DNA from: CBDHCC01 sp965219235
Lineage (GTDB): Bacteria > Pseudomonadota > Alphaproteobacteria > Sphingomonadales > Sphingomonadaceae
DNA: 64,000 bases
Direction: 5' to 3'
NCBI GenBank assembly: GCA_965219235.1
Contig: OZ244721.1
Span: 1,426,001-1,490,000, forward strand
Shown here: positions 7,598 through 16,038 of the stretch, in pieces
Numbering within the stretch: the first letter of the stretch is position 1
How the letters are laid out: each line of letters begins with the position of its first letter
Program-made: the position numbers and the translations under genes
The notes under the pieces: generated by a model
Told to the model about the DNA's origin: nothing
The model's database searches: none
What the model saw: the letters and a program-made list of their open reading frames with translations, nothing else

Positions 7598-9097
7598 CTA
7601 TCCCGCGATGGCGAGCGCCACCGTCTCCTCATGGCGGGGCAGCGAGGCGGCGGCGCGCGCGATGGTGTCGCGGATCGCCGCCAGGCGCCGGCGCGCCTCG
7701 GCCAGCGGCACGCCGTCGGCGATCGGGTGCCAGCCGGTCGGCACCACCCCCTGCCCGATCGCGACCGCCAGCCAGCTCGGCTCGGCGAAGATCTCGTCGT
7801 CGTCTCGCAGGATGCGGCCCCCTTGCCGGAACAACGCCAGCTTGTCGGCCAGCCGGTCGGGCACGCTCATGGTGCGGACATGGTCCCAGAAGGACGTGCC
7901 GGACCGCTCCGTCGCCTTGTAGTGCAGGATCAGGAAGTCGCGGATGGTCTCGAACTCCGCGTCCATCAGCCGGTTGAAGGTCGCCGCCGTCAGGGGGTCG
8001 GGCAGGCGGGCGGGGAACAGGCTGATGAGCTTGTTGAGGCTCGACTGGATCAGGTGGATGCCGGTCGATTCCAGCGGCTCCAGGAACCCGCCAGCCAGGC
8101 CGATGGCGACGCAGTTCCCGACCCACAACCGCCGCCGCTTGCCCGTCGTGAAGGCCAGCCGGCGCGGTTCGGCCAGCGGCGCGCTCTCCAGATGGGCCAG
8201 CAGCGTCTCGCGCGCGGTGTCGTGGTCGGTGTGGCGCGAGGAATAGACATGGCCGTTGCCGACCCGGTGCTGCAGCGGGATGCGCCACTGCCAGCCCGCC
8301 GGCCGCGCGGTGGCCCGGGTGTAGGGGGTCAGCGGCCCGACCCGCTCGCACGGGACGGCCACCGCGCTGTCGCACGGCAGCCAGTGGGACCAGTCGTCAT
8401 AGCCGCTGGCGAGCGCGCGTTCGATCAGCAGGCCGCCGAAGCCGGAGCAGTCGAGGAACAGGTCGCCGGCCAGCTCGCGCCCGTCCTCCAGCGCCACCGC
8501 CGCGATCGCGCCGTCGTCACGCCGGCGGACGCTCGCCACCCGGCCCTCGTGGCGCGCCACGCCCGCCGCCTCCGCCCGGCGGCGCAGGAAGGCGGCGTAG
8601 AGGATCGCGTCGAAATGATAGGCGTAGCGCAGGCCCGACAGCGGCGAGGCGGGGCCGCCGGACGGGTGCGCGAAGCGATCCTCCCGCGCCGCCGCCCAGG
8701 CGAGGCAGTAGGCGTCGAGCGGATCGGCCGCGCCCGCCGCCCGCGCGCGCAGCCAGTGGTGGTGGAAGGCGATGCCGCCCATGTCGCGGCCGTAGACGCC
8801 GAAGGGGTGGAAATAGCGCTCGCCCGCCACGCGCCAGCCGTCGAACTCGATCCCCAGCTTGAAGGTGGCCCTGGTCTCGCGCAGGAACTCGGCCTCCTCG
8901 ATGCCGAGCAGCGCGTTGAACTTCAGGATCTCCGGGATGGTCGCCTCGCCGACGCCGACCGTGCCGATCGCCTCGGACTCCACCAGCGTCACTTGCAGCG
9001 GGGTGTCGCGCAAGACGTGGCCGAGCGCGGCCGCGCTCATCCAGCCGGCGGTGCCGCCGCCCACGATCACGACCCGCCGGATGGGGCCGCCCGTCAC
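7598..9097 (-). CDS. Flavin-dependent tryptophan halogenase family protein
   Basis: A 499-residue flavoprotein of the tryptophan halogenase family. GGGTAGW near residue 13 is the FAD-binding motif. Lys80 in RATFKLGIEF corresponds to the catalytic lysine of PrnA-type halogenases. WQWRIP at residues 269-274 is the diagnostic WxWxIP motif that keeps the enzyme from acting as a monooxygenase, and GGFLEPLEST is also present. Catalytically it looks complete, but members found beside TonB receptors in sugar loci have unknown natural substrates. GTG at 9097 overlaps the upstream gene's stop (GTGA); ATG at 9121 is an alternative. It is the last gene of a minus-strand operon. Confidence 0.9.
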   Translation of the reverse strand: MTGGPIRRVVIVGGGTAGWMSAAALGHVLRDTPLQVTLVESEAIGTVGVGEATIPEILKFNALLGIEEAEFLRETRATFKLGIEFDGWRVAGERYFHPFGVYGRDMGGIAFHHHWLRARAAGAADPLDAYCLAWAAAREDRFAHPSGGPASPLSGLRYAYHFDAILYAAFLRRRAEAAGVARHEGRVASVRRRDDGAIAAVALEDGRELAGDLFLDCSGFGGLLIERALASGYDDWSHWLPCDSAVAVPCERVGPLTPYTRATARPAGWQWRIPLQHRVGNGHVYSSRHTDHDTARETLLAHLESAPLAEPRRLAFTTGKRRRLWVGNCVAIGLAGGFLEPLESTGIHLIQSSLNKLISLFPARLPDPLTAATFNRLMDAEFETIRDFLILHYKATERSGTSFWDHVRTMSVPDRLADKLALFRQGGRILRDDDEIFAEPSWLAVAIGQGVVPTGWHPIADGVPLAEARRRLAAIRDTIARAAASLPRHEETVALAIAG

Positions 9098-10542
9098 AGG
9101 TCGGCGAACTCCGTCGGCCATTCGTAGGCGGCGGGATCGGCGTTCAGCCGGTCGAGCACCTCGTCGTGAGTCGGCATCCCTTGAAGGGTCGCGTCGAACG
9201 CCTGCACCGTCTGGCCCAGATGGGCGGCGATTCGCTTGGGGTCGAGCTGCCCGGCCCGCGGATTGCCGGCGCGTGGGACGTAGCCGAGCGCGATGAAGGT
9301 CGAGAGCCACAGCTGGCCGTCGAACGGATCGCCGTCGATGGGCACGGAGCGGTTGCGCAGCTGGAACTGCCGCAGCCGGCGGCCGAGCGCGGTGGAGGGT
9401 GCCTGCGCGCGGCGCTCGGCCCACCACGGCTCCGGCCGGGCGCAGCGGCGCAGCGCCGCGCGCAGCAGGTCGGCATGGTGGCCGACATCGGTGGCGTGCC
9501 GCCGGTTGTATTCGCGCGCGCACGCCTCGCGGTCGCCCTCGCCGCCGGGCAGCAGCCGCACCAGGCGCGCCAACTGGCGGTCCAGCAGGACCAGATCATG
9601 GCCGAAGACCGGACCCAGGCACGCCGCCGCCGGGCCGAGCGCCAGGGTGCCGCCTCGCCACGGCCTCTCCGCCCAGCCGGCCGGCGCGCCGGTGTCGCTG
9701 ATCACCACGGCCTCCCCCAGCCAGCCGCGCGCCTCCTCGGCGGAGGCCTGGCGGCTGTCATAGGCGAGGACCGTGAAGGTGCCATCCCGCAGCGGCGCGG
9801 TCGTGACCGTCCCGGCCGGCGCAGGGCGGCTGGTCAGGTGTGGGGCGCGGGAGGCGTCGGCCGGCAGCAGCACCTCCACCACCCGGTCGAAGCCCAGCGT
9901 GTCGGTCGCGTCCACCCAGCCGGTCGGGTCCGGAGTCGGGCGGGTGTCGATCACCAGTCGCGCCTCGCCCTCCGGCATCGTGTCGGCCACCAGCACGCCG
10001 AGCGCCCGCGCGCGCGCCTCCAAGGCGTCCGCCAGCCGGTCGGCATCGACCATGATCCCGGGCCGCAACAGCGAGCGCGGCGAAGCGCGGTCGGCCGCCG
10101 GCTCGGCATAGCGGCCCGCCGCGGCCACACGCGCCTGGAACCTGAGCGGGGCGTAGAAGCCGGCATAGTCCCCCTCGCGCTTCAGCGCCCGGGCGGTGGC
10201 CAGCACCAGATCGTGCATCGCCACTCCCTCATACTGCGGCAGCGGCTCCTGCGCGCAGACCCAGGCCGCATCGCGCCCGACCCAGTCCGCCAGCGCGGTG
10301 CCGAGGTGGAACCCGCCGCCCAGGTCGACCAGCAGGTCACCGGGCAGCCGGTCGCAGGTCGCCAGCAGGATCGACTCCGCATCCAGGGTGGCGATCGCCA
10401 GCGACCCCAGGAGCGGCGGCGCCCCGTCCGTCACCAGCACGACCTCCGCGTCGGCGGGCAGCTGCGCCTTCAGCACGGCGGCGGCGGCCCAGCCGGGCAG
10501 GCCGCCGCCCCGCACCACCCACCGCGCCACGGGATCGCTCAC
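9094..10542 (-). CDS. Divergent tryptophan-halogenase-like protein lacking catalytic motifs
   Basis: A 482-residue protein whose length, position and start (VVRGGGLPGWAAAAVLKAQ, versus GGGTAGW in its neighbours) show descent from the halogenase family. The catalytic-lysine block is absent, no WxWxIP is found, and the conserved GFLEPLES is replaced by ACLGPVFGHD. It does keep a family-like C-terminus (LWLSTFIALGYVPRAGNPR, then a proline-rich turn). It is probably a pseudoenzyme or a partner subunit rather than a halogenase. GTG at 10542 overlaps the upstream stop (GTGA) and its own stop overlaps the next start, so it is tightly coupled between two intact paralogues. The frame is clean, so it is not a decayed gene. 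Confidence 0.8.
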   Translation of the reverse strand: MSDPVARWVVRGGGLPGWAAAAVLKAQLPADAEVVLVTDGAPPLLGSLAIATLDAESILLATCDRLPGDLLVDLGGGFHLGTALADWVGRDAAWVCAQEPLPQYEGVAMHDLVLATARALKREGDYAGFYAPLRFQARVAAAGRYAEPAADRASPRSLLRPGIMVDADRLADALEARARALGVLVADTMPEGEARLVIDTRPTPDPTGWVDATDTLGFDRVVEVLLPADASRAPHLTSRPAPAGTVTTAPLRDGTFTVLAYDSRQASAEEARGWLGEAVVISDTGAPAGWAERPWRGGTLALGPAAACLGPVFGHDLVLLDRQLARLVRLLPGGEGDREACAREYNRRHATDVGHHADLLRAALRRCARPEPWWAERRAQAPSTALGRRLRQFQLRNRSVPIDGDPFDGQLWLSTFIALGYVPRAGNPRAGQLDPKRIAAHLGQTVQAFDATLQGMPTHDEVLDRLNADPAAYEWPTEFADL

Positions 10543-12050
10543 GCCGCCGGCCCGGCCAGGAAGCCGCCCAGCCACGCCTCGTGCGTGCCCGACGCCACCA
10601 CCTCCGCCGCGACCCGCGCGCGAACGTCGGCCATGTGATCGTCGACCGTGGCGGCGTCGAAGCGGTCGGCGCGCGGGTCGTAGCCGGCCGGCACGACGTT
10701 CTGCCCCACCAGCACCGCCAGCCAGGACAGCGGCCGGAACACGCCGATGTCGTACTCCGGCAACAGCCCGCGCGCGCGAAAACCCGCGACCGTGCCGGCC
10801 AGGCTGTCGGGCCACGCCATCTCGCGCAGGTGGCGCCAGAAGGGCTCGTCGCGCTGGTTGGCGACATAGTGCAGGACCAGGAAGTCGCGGATGCGGTCGT
10901 ACTCCAGCGCCATGCGCCGGTTGTACTCGTCCGCGTCGAGCGACAGCGTCTCGCGATCGGGGAACAGCTCCGCCAAATGGGTGATGCCCTCCTGGATGAG
11001 GTAGATGCTGGTCGATTCGAGCGGCTCCAGGAACCCGCCGGACAGGCCGATCGCCACGACATTTCCGCGCCACGGCCGCCGCCGGCAGCCGGCGGTGAAG
11101 CGCAGCGGCCGGGGCTCGGCGGTGGGGGCACCCTCCAGCGAGCCCGTCAGCGTCGCCAGCGCCTCCTCGTCCGAGACGTAGGACGAGCAGTAGACATGGC
11201 CGTTGCCGACCCGGTGCCGCAGCGGGATGCGCCACTGCCATCCAGCGGCGCGCGCGGTCGCGCGGGTGTAGGGCGTCGACGGCCCGTCCTGCCCGCACGG
11301 CACTGCCCAGGCGCGGTCGCATGGCAGCCAGCGCGACCAGTCCTCGAACGGCTCGTCCAGCGCGCCGCCGATCAGCAGCGCGCGAAAGCCGGAACAGTCG
11401 ACGAACAGGTCGCCCGCGACCCTCTCGCCGCTCTCCAGCACCACGGCGGCGACGCGGTCCTCCCCCTCGCCGCGCTCAACCCGCTCGATCCGGCCCTCCA
11501 CCCGCCGCACGCCGCGCGCCTTGGCGATCTCGGCCAGGAAGGCGCCATAGAGGCCGGCGTCCATCTGGTAGGCGTAGTTGTAGGTGGAGCGCAGCGACGA
11601 CGGGTCGTCGGACGGCGGGTCGAACCTGTTCGCCTCCGCCATGCGGACGGCCAGGCTGTGGTCGTCCAGCACCTGGTCGCGCCCCTCCATCCGGCGCCGC
11701 GTCCACAGATGGTGGAACTCCACCCCGCCATGGGCCGCGCCGTAATCGCCGAAGGGATGGACATAGGCCTCGCCGGGCCGTCCCCAGCCGACGAACTGGA
11801 TGCCCAGCTTCACGGTCGCCTGCGTGCGCGCCATCATCGTGCGCTCGTCGAGGCCGAGCGAGGCGTTGAAGGAGCGGATGTGCGGCAGCGTCGCCTCGCC
11901 GACGCCCACGGTCCCGATGGCGTCGGACTCGACCAGCGTGATGGCGACGGAGCGGCCGGCGAGCTGGTGCGACAGGGCCGCCGCCGTCATCCAGCCGCCG
12001 GTGCCGCCGCCGACGATGACGACGGATCGGATCAGGCCGAGCTCCGTCAC
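10539..12050 (-). CDS. Flavin-dependent tryptophan halogenase family protein
   Basis: A 503-residue family member: GGGTGGW for FAD near residue 14, Lys81 in TVKLGIQFVGW, WQWRIP near residue 271, and GGFLEPLEST. All the hallmark residues of a flavin-dependent halogenase are present. It is the first gene of a three-gene operon with the degenerate paralogue and another intact one. It diverges from a LacI-type regulator at 12158. A separate FAD reductase would be needed; none is seen in the window. Confidence 0.9.
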   Translation of the reverse strand: MTELGLIRSVVIVGGGTGGWMTAAALSHQLAGRSVAITLVESDAIGTVGVGEATLPHIRSFNASLGLDERTMMARTQATVKLGIQFVGWGRPGEAYVHPFGDYGAAHGGVEFHHLWTRRRMEGRDQVLDDHSLAVRMAEANRFDPPSDDPSSLRSTYNYAYQMDAGLYGAFLAEIAKARGVRRVEGRIERVERGEGEDRVAAVVLESGERVAGDLFVDCSGFRALLIGGALDEPFEDWSRWLPCDRAWAVPCGQDGPSTPYTRATARAAGWQWRIPLRHRVGNGHVYCSSYVSDEEALATLTGSLEGAPTAEPRPLRFTAGCRRRPWRGNVVAIGLSGGFLEPLESTSIYLIQEGITHLAELFPDRETLSLDADEYNRRMALEYDRIRDFLVLHYVANQRDEPFWRHLREMAWPDSLAGTVAGFRARGLLPEYDIGVFRPLSWLAVLVGQNVVPAGYDPRADRFDAATVDDHMADVRARVAAEVVASGTHEAWLGGFLAGPAA

Positions 12051-12157
12051 CGCCCGGCTCTCACCGGCCGGTTGTCGGGTGCCAGGCCGTGGGCTACCGG
12101 CCGAGGGAAGAGCGGCGTGCGGACCGACCGCGCCCGGAGGAGAAAGCGCGTTTCCAC

Positions 12158-13186
12158 ATGGCGGACATGAGCGGACGCCCGGCGACCATGATCGACGTGG
12201 CGCGCCGTGCCGGCGTGTCGCTGAAGACCGTGTCGCGCGTGCTCAACAACGAACCCTTCGTGTCCGAGGGCACCCGCGTCCAGGTCGTCGCGGCGGCGGA
12301 GGCGCTGAACTACCGCTTCAACCACGCGGCGCGCAGCCTGCGCGCCGCGTCGGCGCAGGTGATCGTGCTCGCGGTCGATCATCCGGACCGCTCGTCCTAT
12401 CTCGAAAGCGTCCATCTCGGCGCCTTCAAGGAATGCCAGCGCCAGAATGTCCAGCTGTTCCTGGACATCTGGCACGACGGCGCGAACGACTGCGCCCGGG
12501 TGCTGGACGAACAGTCGCCGATCGGCGTGATCCTGGCACCACCGCTGTGCGACGAGCCCACGGTGCTGGACGTGCTGCGGGAACGCGCGACGCCCCATGT
12601 GCTGATCTCTCCGTCGTTGGACGAGGCCGCGCCGCTCACCGTGTCGATGGACGACGAGGCGGCGGCCCGCGACGCCACCCGGCTGCTGATCCGGCTGGGG
12701 CACCGATCCATCGGCTTCATCCGCGGCAACCCCGATCACGGCGCCACCCACAAGCGCCACGCCGGCTATGTCGCGGCGCTCGCCGAGGCGGGCCTGCCGC
12801 TGGACGAGCGCCTGGTCCGGCAGGGACAGTTCACCTATCCGACGGGGCTGGAGTGCGCCGAGGCCCTGCTCGACCTCTCCGAACGGCCGACCGCGATCTT
12901 CGCCAGCAACGACGACATGGCGGCCGCCGTCCTGACCGCCGCCTACCGCCGGCACATCGAGGTGCCGGACGAATTGTCGGTGGTGGGGTTCGACGACACC
13001 CTGATCGCGGGCATCGTCACGCCCAACCTGACCACCGTCCGCCAGCCGATCGAGGCGATGGCGGAGGCGGCCGTGCGCCTGCTGGCCCAGCATGTGGCGG
13101 CTCGGGGCGACCAACCGGGCCATGTCCGTTTGGACTACCATATCGTTCGGCGCGGGTCGGCGACCGAGCCGCCGCCGGCCGCCTGA
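12158..13186 (+). CDS. LacI family transcriptional regulator (sugar locus)
   Basis: A 342-residue LacI/GalR repressor. MIDVARRAGVSLKTVSRVLN is the N-terminal helix-turn-helix with hinge (RSLRAA), followed by the two-lobed periplasmic-binding-like effector domain (GFIRGNPDH, IFASNDDMAAAVL, VVGFDDTLIAG). I chose ATG at 12158 (MADMSGRPATM); a GGAGGAG sits about 17 nt upstream, and ATG at 12167 is an alternative. It lies between the halogenase operon and GH5 and is a candidate for binding the TGACAAGCTTGTCA palindrome at the TonB-receptor promoter. The effector is presumably an oligosaccharide or its monomer. Confidence 0.92.
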   Translation: MADMSGRPATMIDVARRAGVSLKTVSRVLNNEPFVSEGTRVQVVAAAEALNYRFNHAARSLRAASAQVIVLAVDHPDRSSYLESVHLGAFKECQRQNVQLFLDIWHDGANDCARVLDEQSPIGVILAPPLCDEPTVLDVLRERATPHVLISPSLDEAAPLTVSMDDEAAARDATRLLIRLGHRSIGFIRGNPDHGATHKRHAGYVAALAEAGLPLDERLVRQGQFTYPTGLECAEALLDLSERPTAIFASNDDMAAAVLTAAYRRHIEVPDELSVVGFDDTLIAGIVTPNLTTVRQPIEAMAEAAVRLLAQHVAARGDQPGHVRLDYHIVRRGSATEPPPAA

Positions 13187-13194
13187 GTCCGTCC

Positions 13195-14259
13195 TCACGG
13201 ATCGGAGGCCGGTGACGGAGCGGGATCGCCCACCGGCGTCGCCGGCAGGCCCAGCGCCCTCACCATCGCCGGGATCCACCGGCCGTCGCGGTGGATGTTG
13301 AAGGTGTTGTCGTAGGCCCAGACGCACCAGCCCACGCCCAGCGCCTCGGCCTGGCGCCGCACGGCGTAGGTGTAGCGCGCGCGCTCCTTCGGGTCGGCGC
13401 TGTCGATCGCCCCGAACTCCCCCAGGAACAGGGGAATGCCGGTGCGCCGCTGAAAGGCCACGACCTCCGTGGCCATCTTGTCGAGCCACTCGTAATCGCC
13501 TTCCAGACCGAAATCGCGCGGCGCCGGCGGCGGATCGTCGACCCAGCTGGCACCCTGATGGGTGAAGGCGAACGGCTCGTAGAAGTGGTAGGTGGCGATC
13601 ACATTGGGATCCTTGGGCGGATCGAAGCTGGCGAGCGACGAGATCCCGCTCCAGAACTGGCCGCCCATGATCACCTTGCGCGTCGGATTGGTCGCGCGGA
13701 TGGTCTTGAGCACGTCGACCAGCATCGGCTCCAGCGTGGCGTTGTCCAGCTTGTCGTGCGGTTCGTTCAGCACCTCGAACAGCACGGAAGGAGGCGCATC
13801 CTTGTAGTGCGCGGCGATCTGGCGCCACAGGCCGACCAGTTTGGCCCGATTGGCCGCGGGATCGGCGTAGAGCTCGTCGAAATGGTGCAGATCGACGATG
13901 ATGTTGAGGCCGGCGTCCGTCGCCCAGCCGACGACCCGGTCGACCTTGGCGAAGAAGGCCGGGTCGATCGCGTAGGGCGCGGTCGTCTTCGCGTAGGCCG
14001 ACCAGCGGATCGGGAAGCGCACGGTGTCGAAGCCCCTGGCCTTGATATCCTTCAGGTCGGCGGCCGCCGGCATCCGGCCGCCCCAGGGCATCCCCGCCGG
14101 CTGCTCGAAGGTGTTGCCCAGATTGGCGCAGCGCTGGATCGGCACGGCCGGAACGGTGGTGTGGGGAGTGCCGTTCGGCGGCCCTTCCTGCGCGGCGGCC
14201 GGGGCGGCGAGCAGCGCGAGCGCGCAGGCGGTGTTCAGCAGGGTCGTCGGTCGCGTCAT
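13195..14259 (-). CDS. Secreted glycoside hydrolase family 5 (endoglucanase-like)
   Basis: A 354-residue protein with a cleavable signal peptide (hydrophobic residues 8-22, AAAQ at 21-24). The GH5 barrel carries CANLGNTFE, FPIRWSAY and DLHHFDE. The acid/base Glu166 is in EVLNEPHD and the nucleophile Glu281 in LGEFGAID. It should cleave internal beta-1,4 bonds in a glucan, mannan or related polymer; the subfamily and substrate cannot be fixed by eye. ATG at 14259 overlaps the stop of the upstream halogenase gene by 4 nt (ATGA), so a secreted glycosidase is translationally coupled to a halogenase-family flavoprotein. Confidence 0.92.
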   Translation of the reverse strand: MTRPTTLLNTACALALLAAPAAAQEGPPNGTPHTTVPAVPIQRCANLGNTFEQPAGMPWGGRMPAAADLKDIKARGFDTVRFPIRWSAYAKTTAPYAIDPAFFAKVDRVVGWATDAGLNIIVDLHHFDELYADPAANRAKLVGLWRQIAAHYKDAPPSVLFEVLNEPHDKLDNATLEPMLVDVLKTIRATNPTRKVIMGGQFWSGISSLASFDPPKDPNVIATYHFYEPFAFTHQGASWVDDPPPAPRDFGLEGDYEWLDKMATEVVAFQRRTGIPLFLGEFGAIDSADPKERARYTYAVRRQAEALGVGWCVWAYDNTFNIHRDGRWIPAMVRALGLPATPVGDPAPSPASDP

Positions 14260-15830
14260 GGGGGTGTCCTCTCCGCTGTCCGGGCCGCCCGCGGTTCGGC
14301 GGCGCGGCAGTGGTCGTCGATGAAGCGCTGGTGCGGCGGCATCCGTTCGGCCGACGCGGCGATCACCGCGCGCAGCCGGGCCAGGCGCCGGTCGAGCTCG
14401 GCGGGCTCCATCGCGTCGGCCGCCGGGTGCCACGATCCGCCGCGCACCCCCTGCCCCTCCAGCACGGCGAGCCAGTTCGCCTCTCCGAACAGGTCGCCGT
14501 CGCGCACGATCAGCTGGCCGCCGGTCCGCCACAGCTCCAGCGCCTCGGCAAGACCGTCGGGCACCGCCATCGTGCGGACGTGGTTCCAAAAGGGGGAGTC
14601 GTCGCGGGTCGTGCAGTGATAATGCGCGATCAGGAAGTCGCGCACCCGCTCCCACTCCGTCGCGGTGATCCGGTTGTAGGCGGCGGCGGCGGCGGGATCG
14701 ACACGGTCGCGCGGAAACAGCGCCGCAAGCCGCAGCGCGCCCGCCTGCGCCAGGTGGATGCCGGTGGACTCGAGCGGCTCCAGGAACCCCGCCGCCAGGC
14801 CGAGCGCCACGCAGTTGCCGATCCAGAATGACGAGCGCCGCCCGGTGGTGAAGCGCAGAACGCGCGGCTCGGCGAGGGGCGCGCCGTCCAGCGACGCCAG
14901 CAACGTCCCGCAGGCGGCCTCGTCGCTCTCGAAGGCCGACGAATAGACGTGCCCGTTACCGATCCGCGTCTGGAGCGGGATGCGCCATTGCCAGCCCGCG
15001 CGGCGCGCCTTGGCGCGGGTGCGGGGCTCCGGCGGGCCGTCGACGGCGCTCTGGACCGCCACGGCGCGGTCGCACGGCAGCCAGCGGGACCAGTCCTCGT
15101 AGCCCGCGCCCAGCCGCTCGCCGATCAGCGACGCGGCGAAGCCCGTGCAGTCCACGAACAGGTCGCCCGCCACCGACCGGCCGTCGGCCAGCTCGACCGA
15201 GCGGATGTGCCCGGTCCCGCCGTCCAGCACGGCGTCGACCACCCGCCCCTCGACCCGCAGCGCGCCCGACACCTCGGCGACGGCGCGCAGGAACGCGGCG
15301 TAGCGGACGGCGTCGAAGTGGAAGGCGTAGGTGATCTGTCCCAGAGGGGCGTTGGGCGCCTCGACCGGCCGCTGAAAGCGCCCCTGCCCGGCCGCGAGCG
15401 CCATCAGGCTGTAATCGGCAAGCGGGGGCACGGCTTGGCCGCGCGCCTCGCACCAGGCGCGGTGCCGCAGCCAATGGTGATGGAAGGCGACGCCGTCGAG
15501 CGGCTGTCCGAAGCGTCCGAACGGATGCGTGTAGCGCGCGTCCGGCCCCGACCAGCCGACGAACTCGATCCCCAGCTTGAAAGTCGCGCCGGTGGCGCGG
15601 ACGAAGGCGTCCTCATCCACCCCGAGCAACGCGTGCAGCGCCTGGATGTGCGGGATCGTCGCCTCGCCGACGCCGACCGTGCCGATCTCCTCCGACTCCA
15701 CCAGCGTCACCCGAACGCCGCCCGGACCCAGCGCGTGCGACAGCACGGCGGCCGCGATCCAGCCCGCCGTGCCGCCACCGACGACCACGACACGGCCCAT
15801 GGCCCCTTGCCGGGTCCCCGCGCCGCTCAT
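14256..15830 (-). CDS. Flavin-dependent tryptophan halogenase family protein
   Basis: A 524-residue family member: GGGTAGW near residue 18, catalytic-type Lys85 in GATFKLGIEFVGW, a WQWRIP motif, and FLEPLEST. It appears intact. It heads an operon with the GH5 gene (4-nt overlap) and diverges from the TonB-receptor gene. A perfect copy of the xylose-type operator GTTAGCGCTACC lies 42 bp upstream of its start (15872-15883), so transcription is probably xylose-inducible. This is the fourth halogenase-family gene within 8.3 kb. Confidence 0.9.
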   Translation of the reverse strand: MSGAGTRQGAMGRVVVVGGGTAGWIAAAVLSHALGPGGVRVTLVESEEIGTVGVGEATIPHIQALHALLGVDEDAFVRATGATFKLGIEFVGWSGPDARYTHPFGRFGQPLDGVAFHHHWLRHRAWCEARGQAVPPLADYSLMALAAGQGRFQRPVEAPNAPLGQITYAFHFDAVRYAAFLRAVAEVSGALRVEGRVVDAVLDGGTGHIRSVELADGRSVAGDLFVDCTGFAASLIGERLGAGYEDWSRWLPCDRAVAVQSAVDGPPEPRTRAKARRAGWQWRIPLQTRIGNGHVYSSAFESDEAACGTLLASLDGAPLAEPRVLRFTTGRRSSFWIGNCVALGLAAGFLEPLESTGIHLAQAGALRLAALFPRDRVDPAAAAAYNRITATEWERVRDFLIAHYHCTTRDDSPFWNHVRTMAVPDGLAEALELWRTGGQLIVRDGDLFGEANWLAVLEGQGVRGGSWHPAADAMEPAELDRRLARLRAVIAASAERMPPHQRFIDDHCRAAEPRAARTAERTPP

Positions 15831-15871
15831 CGGCGGGTGTGGCGGATGGGCAACAGACGGCCACTCTCTGG

Positions 15872-15883
15872 GTTAGCGCTACC
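15872..15883. promoter_or_regulatory. Predicted XylR operator (site A), halogenase-GH5/TBDR intergenic
   Basis: GTTAGCGCTACC, with AGCGCT at the centre, is identical over 12 bp to three other sites in this window. It sits between the divergent halogenase-GH5 operon and the TonB receptor. It closely resembles the operator I recall from the Caulobacter xylose promoter. Confidence 0.75.
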
Positions 15884-15926
15884 TTCAAAGCTCCTCATGA
15901 CGGCCACCTTACCGCGCACCGGCCGG

Positions 15927-15941
15927 TTGACAAGCTTGTCA
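15927..15941 (+). promoter_or_regulatory. Palindromic operator candidate overlapping the TBDR -35 box
   Basis: TTGACAAGCTTGTCA contains a perfect 14-bp palindrome (15928-15941), and its first six bases are a consensus -35 hexamer (TTGACA, 15927-15932). A repressor bound here would block RNA polymerase. The site lies about 100 bp before the TonB-receptor start and is distinct from the AGCGCT-type sites, so the second LacI protein (12158) is the likely ligand. Confidence 0.55.
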
Positions 15942-16038
15942 TTTTCTTGGACGTGTCGCGCCGACTTGGGGCTCCGGTGTCACCTCCGGGGCCGCGCGCA
16001 CGGGACTCATTTCCGGCGTCTTGGGGAGGACAGACACA

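Noticed and set aside
7598..12050. Antibiotic-type biosynthetic cluster because of several halogenases
   Set aside because: No synthetase, prenyltransferase, transporter or resistance gene accompanies them; neighbours are TBDR, glycosidases and sugar regulators.
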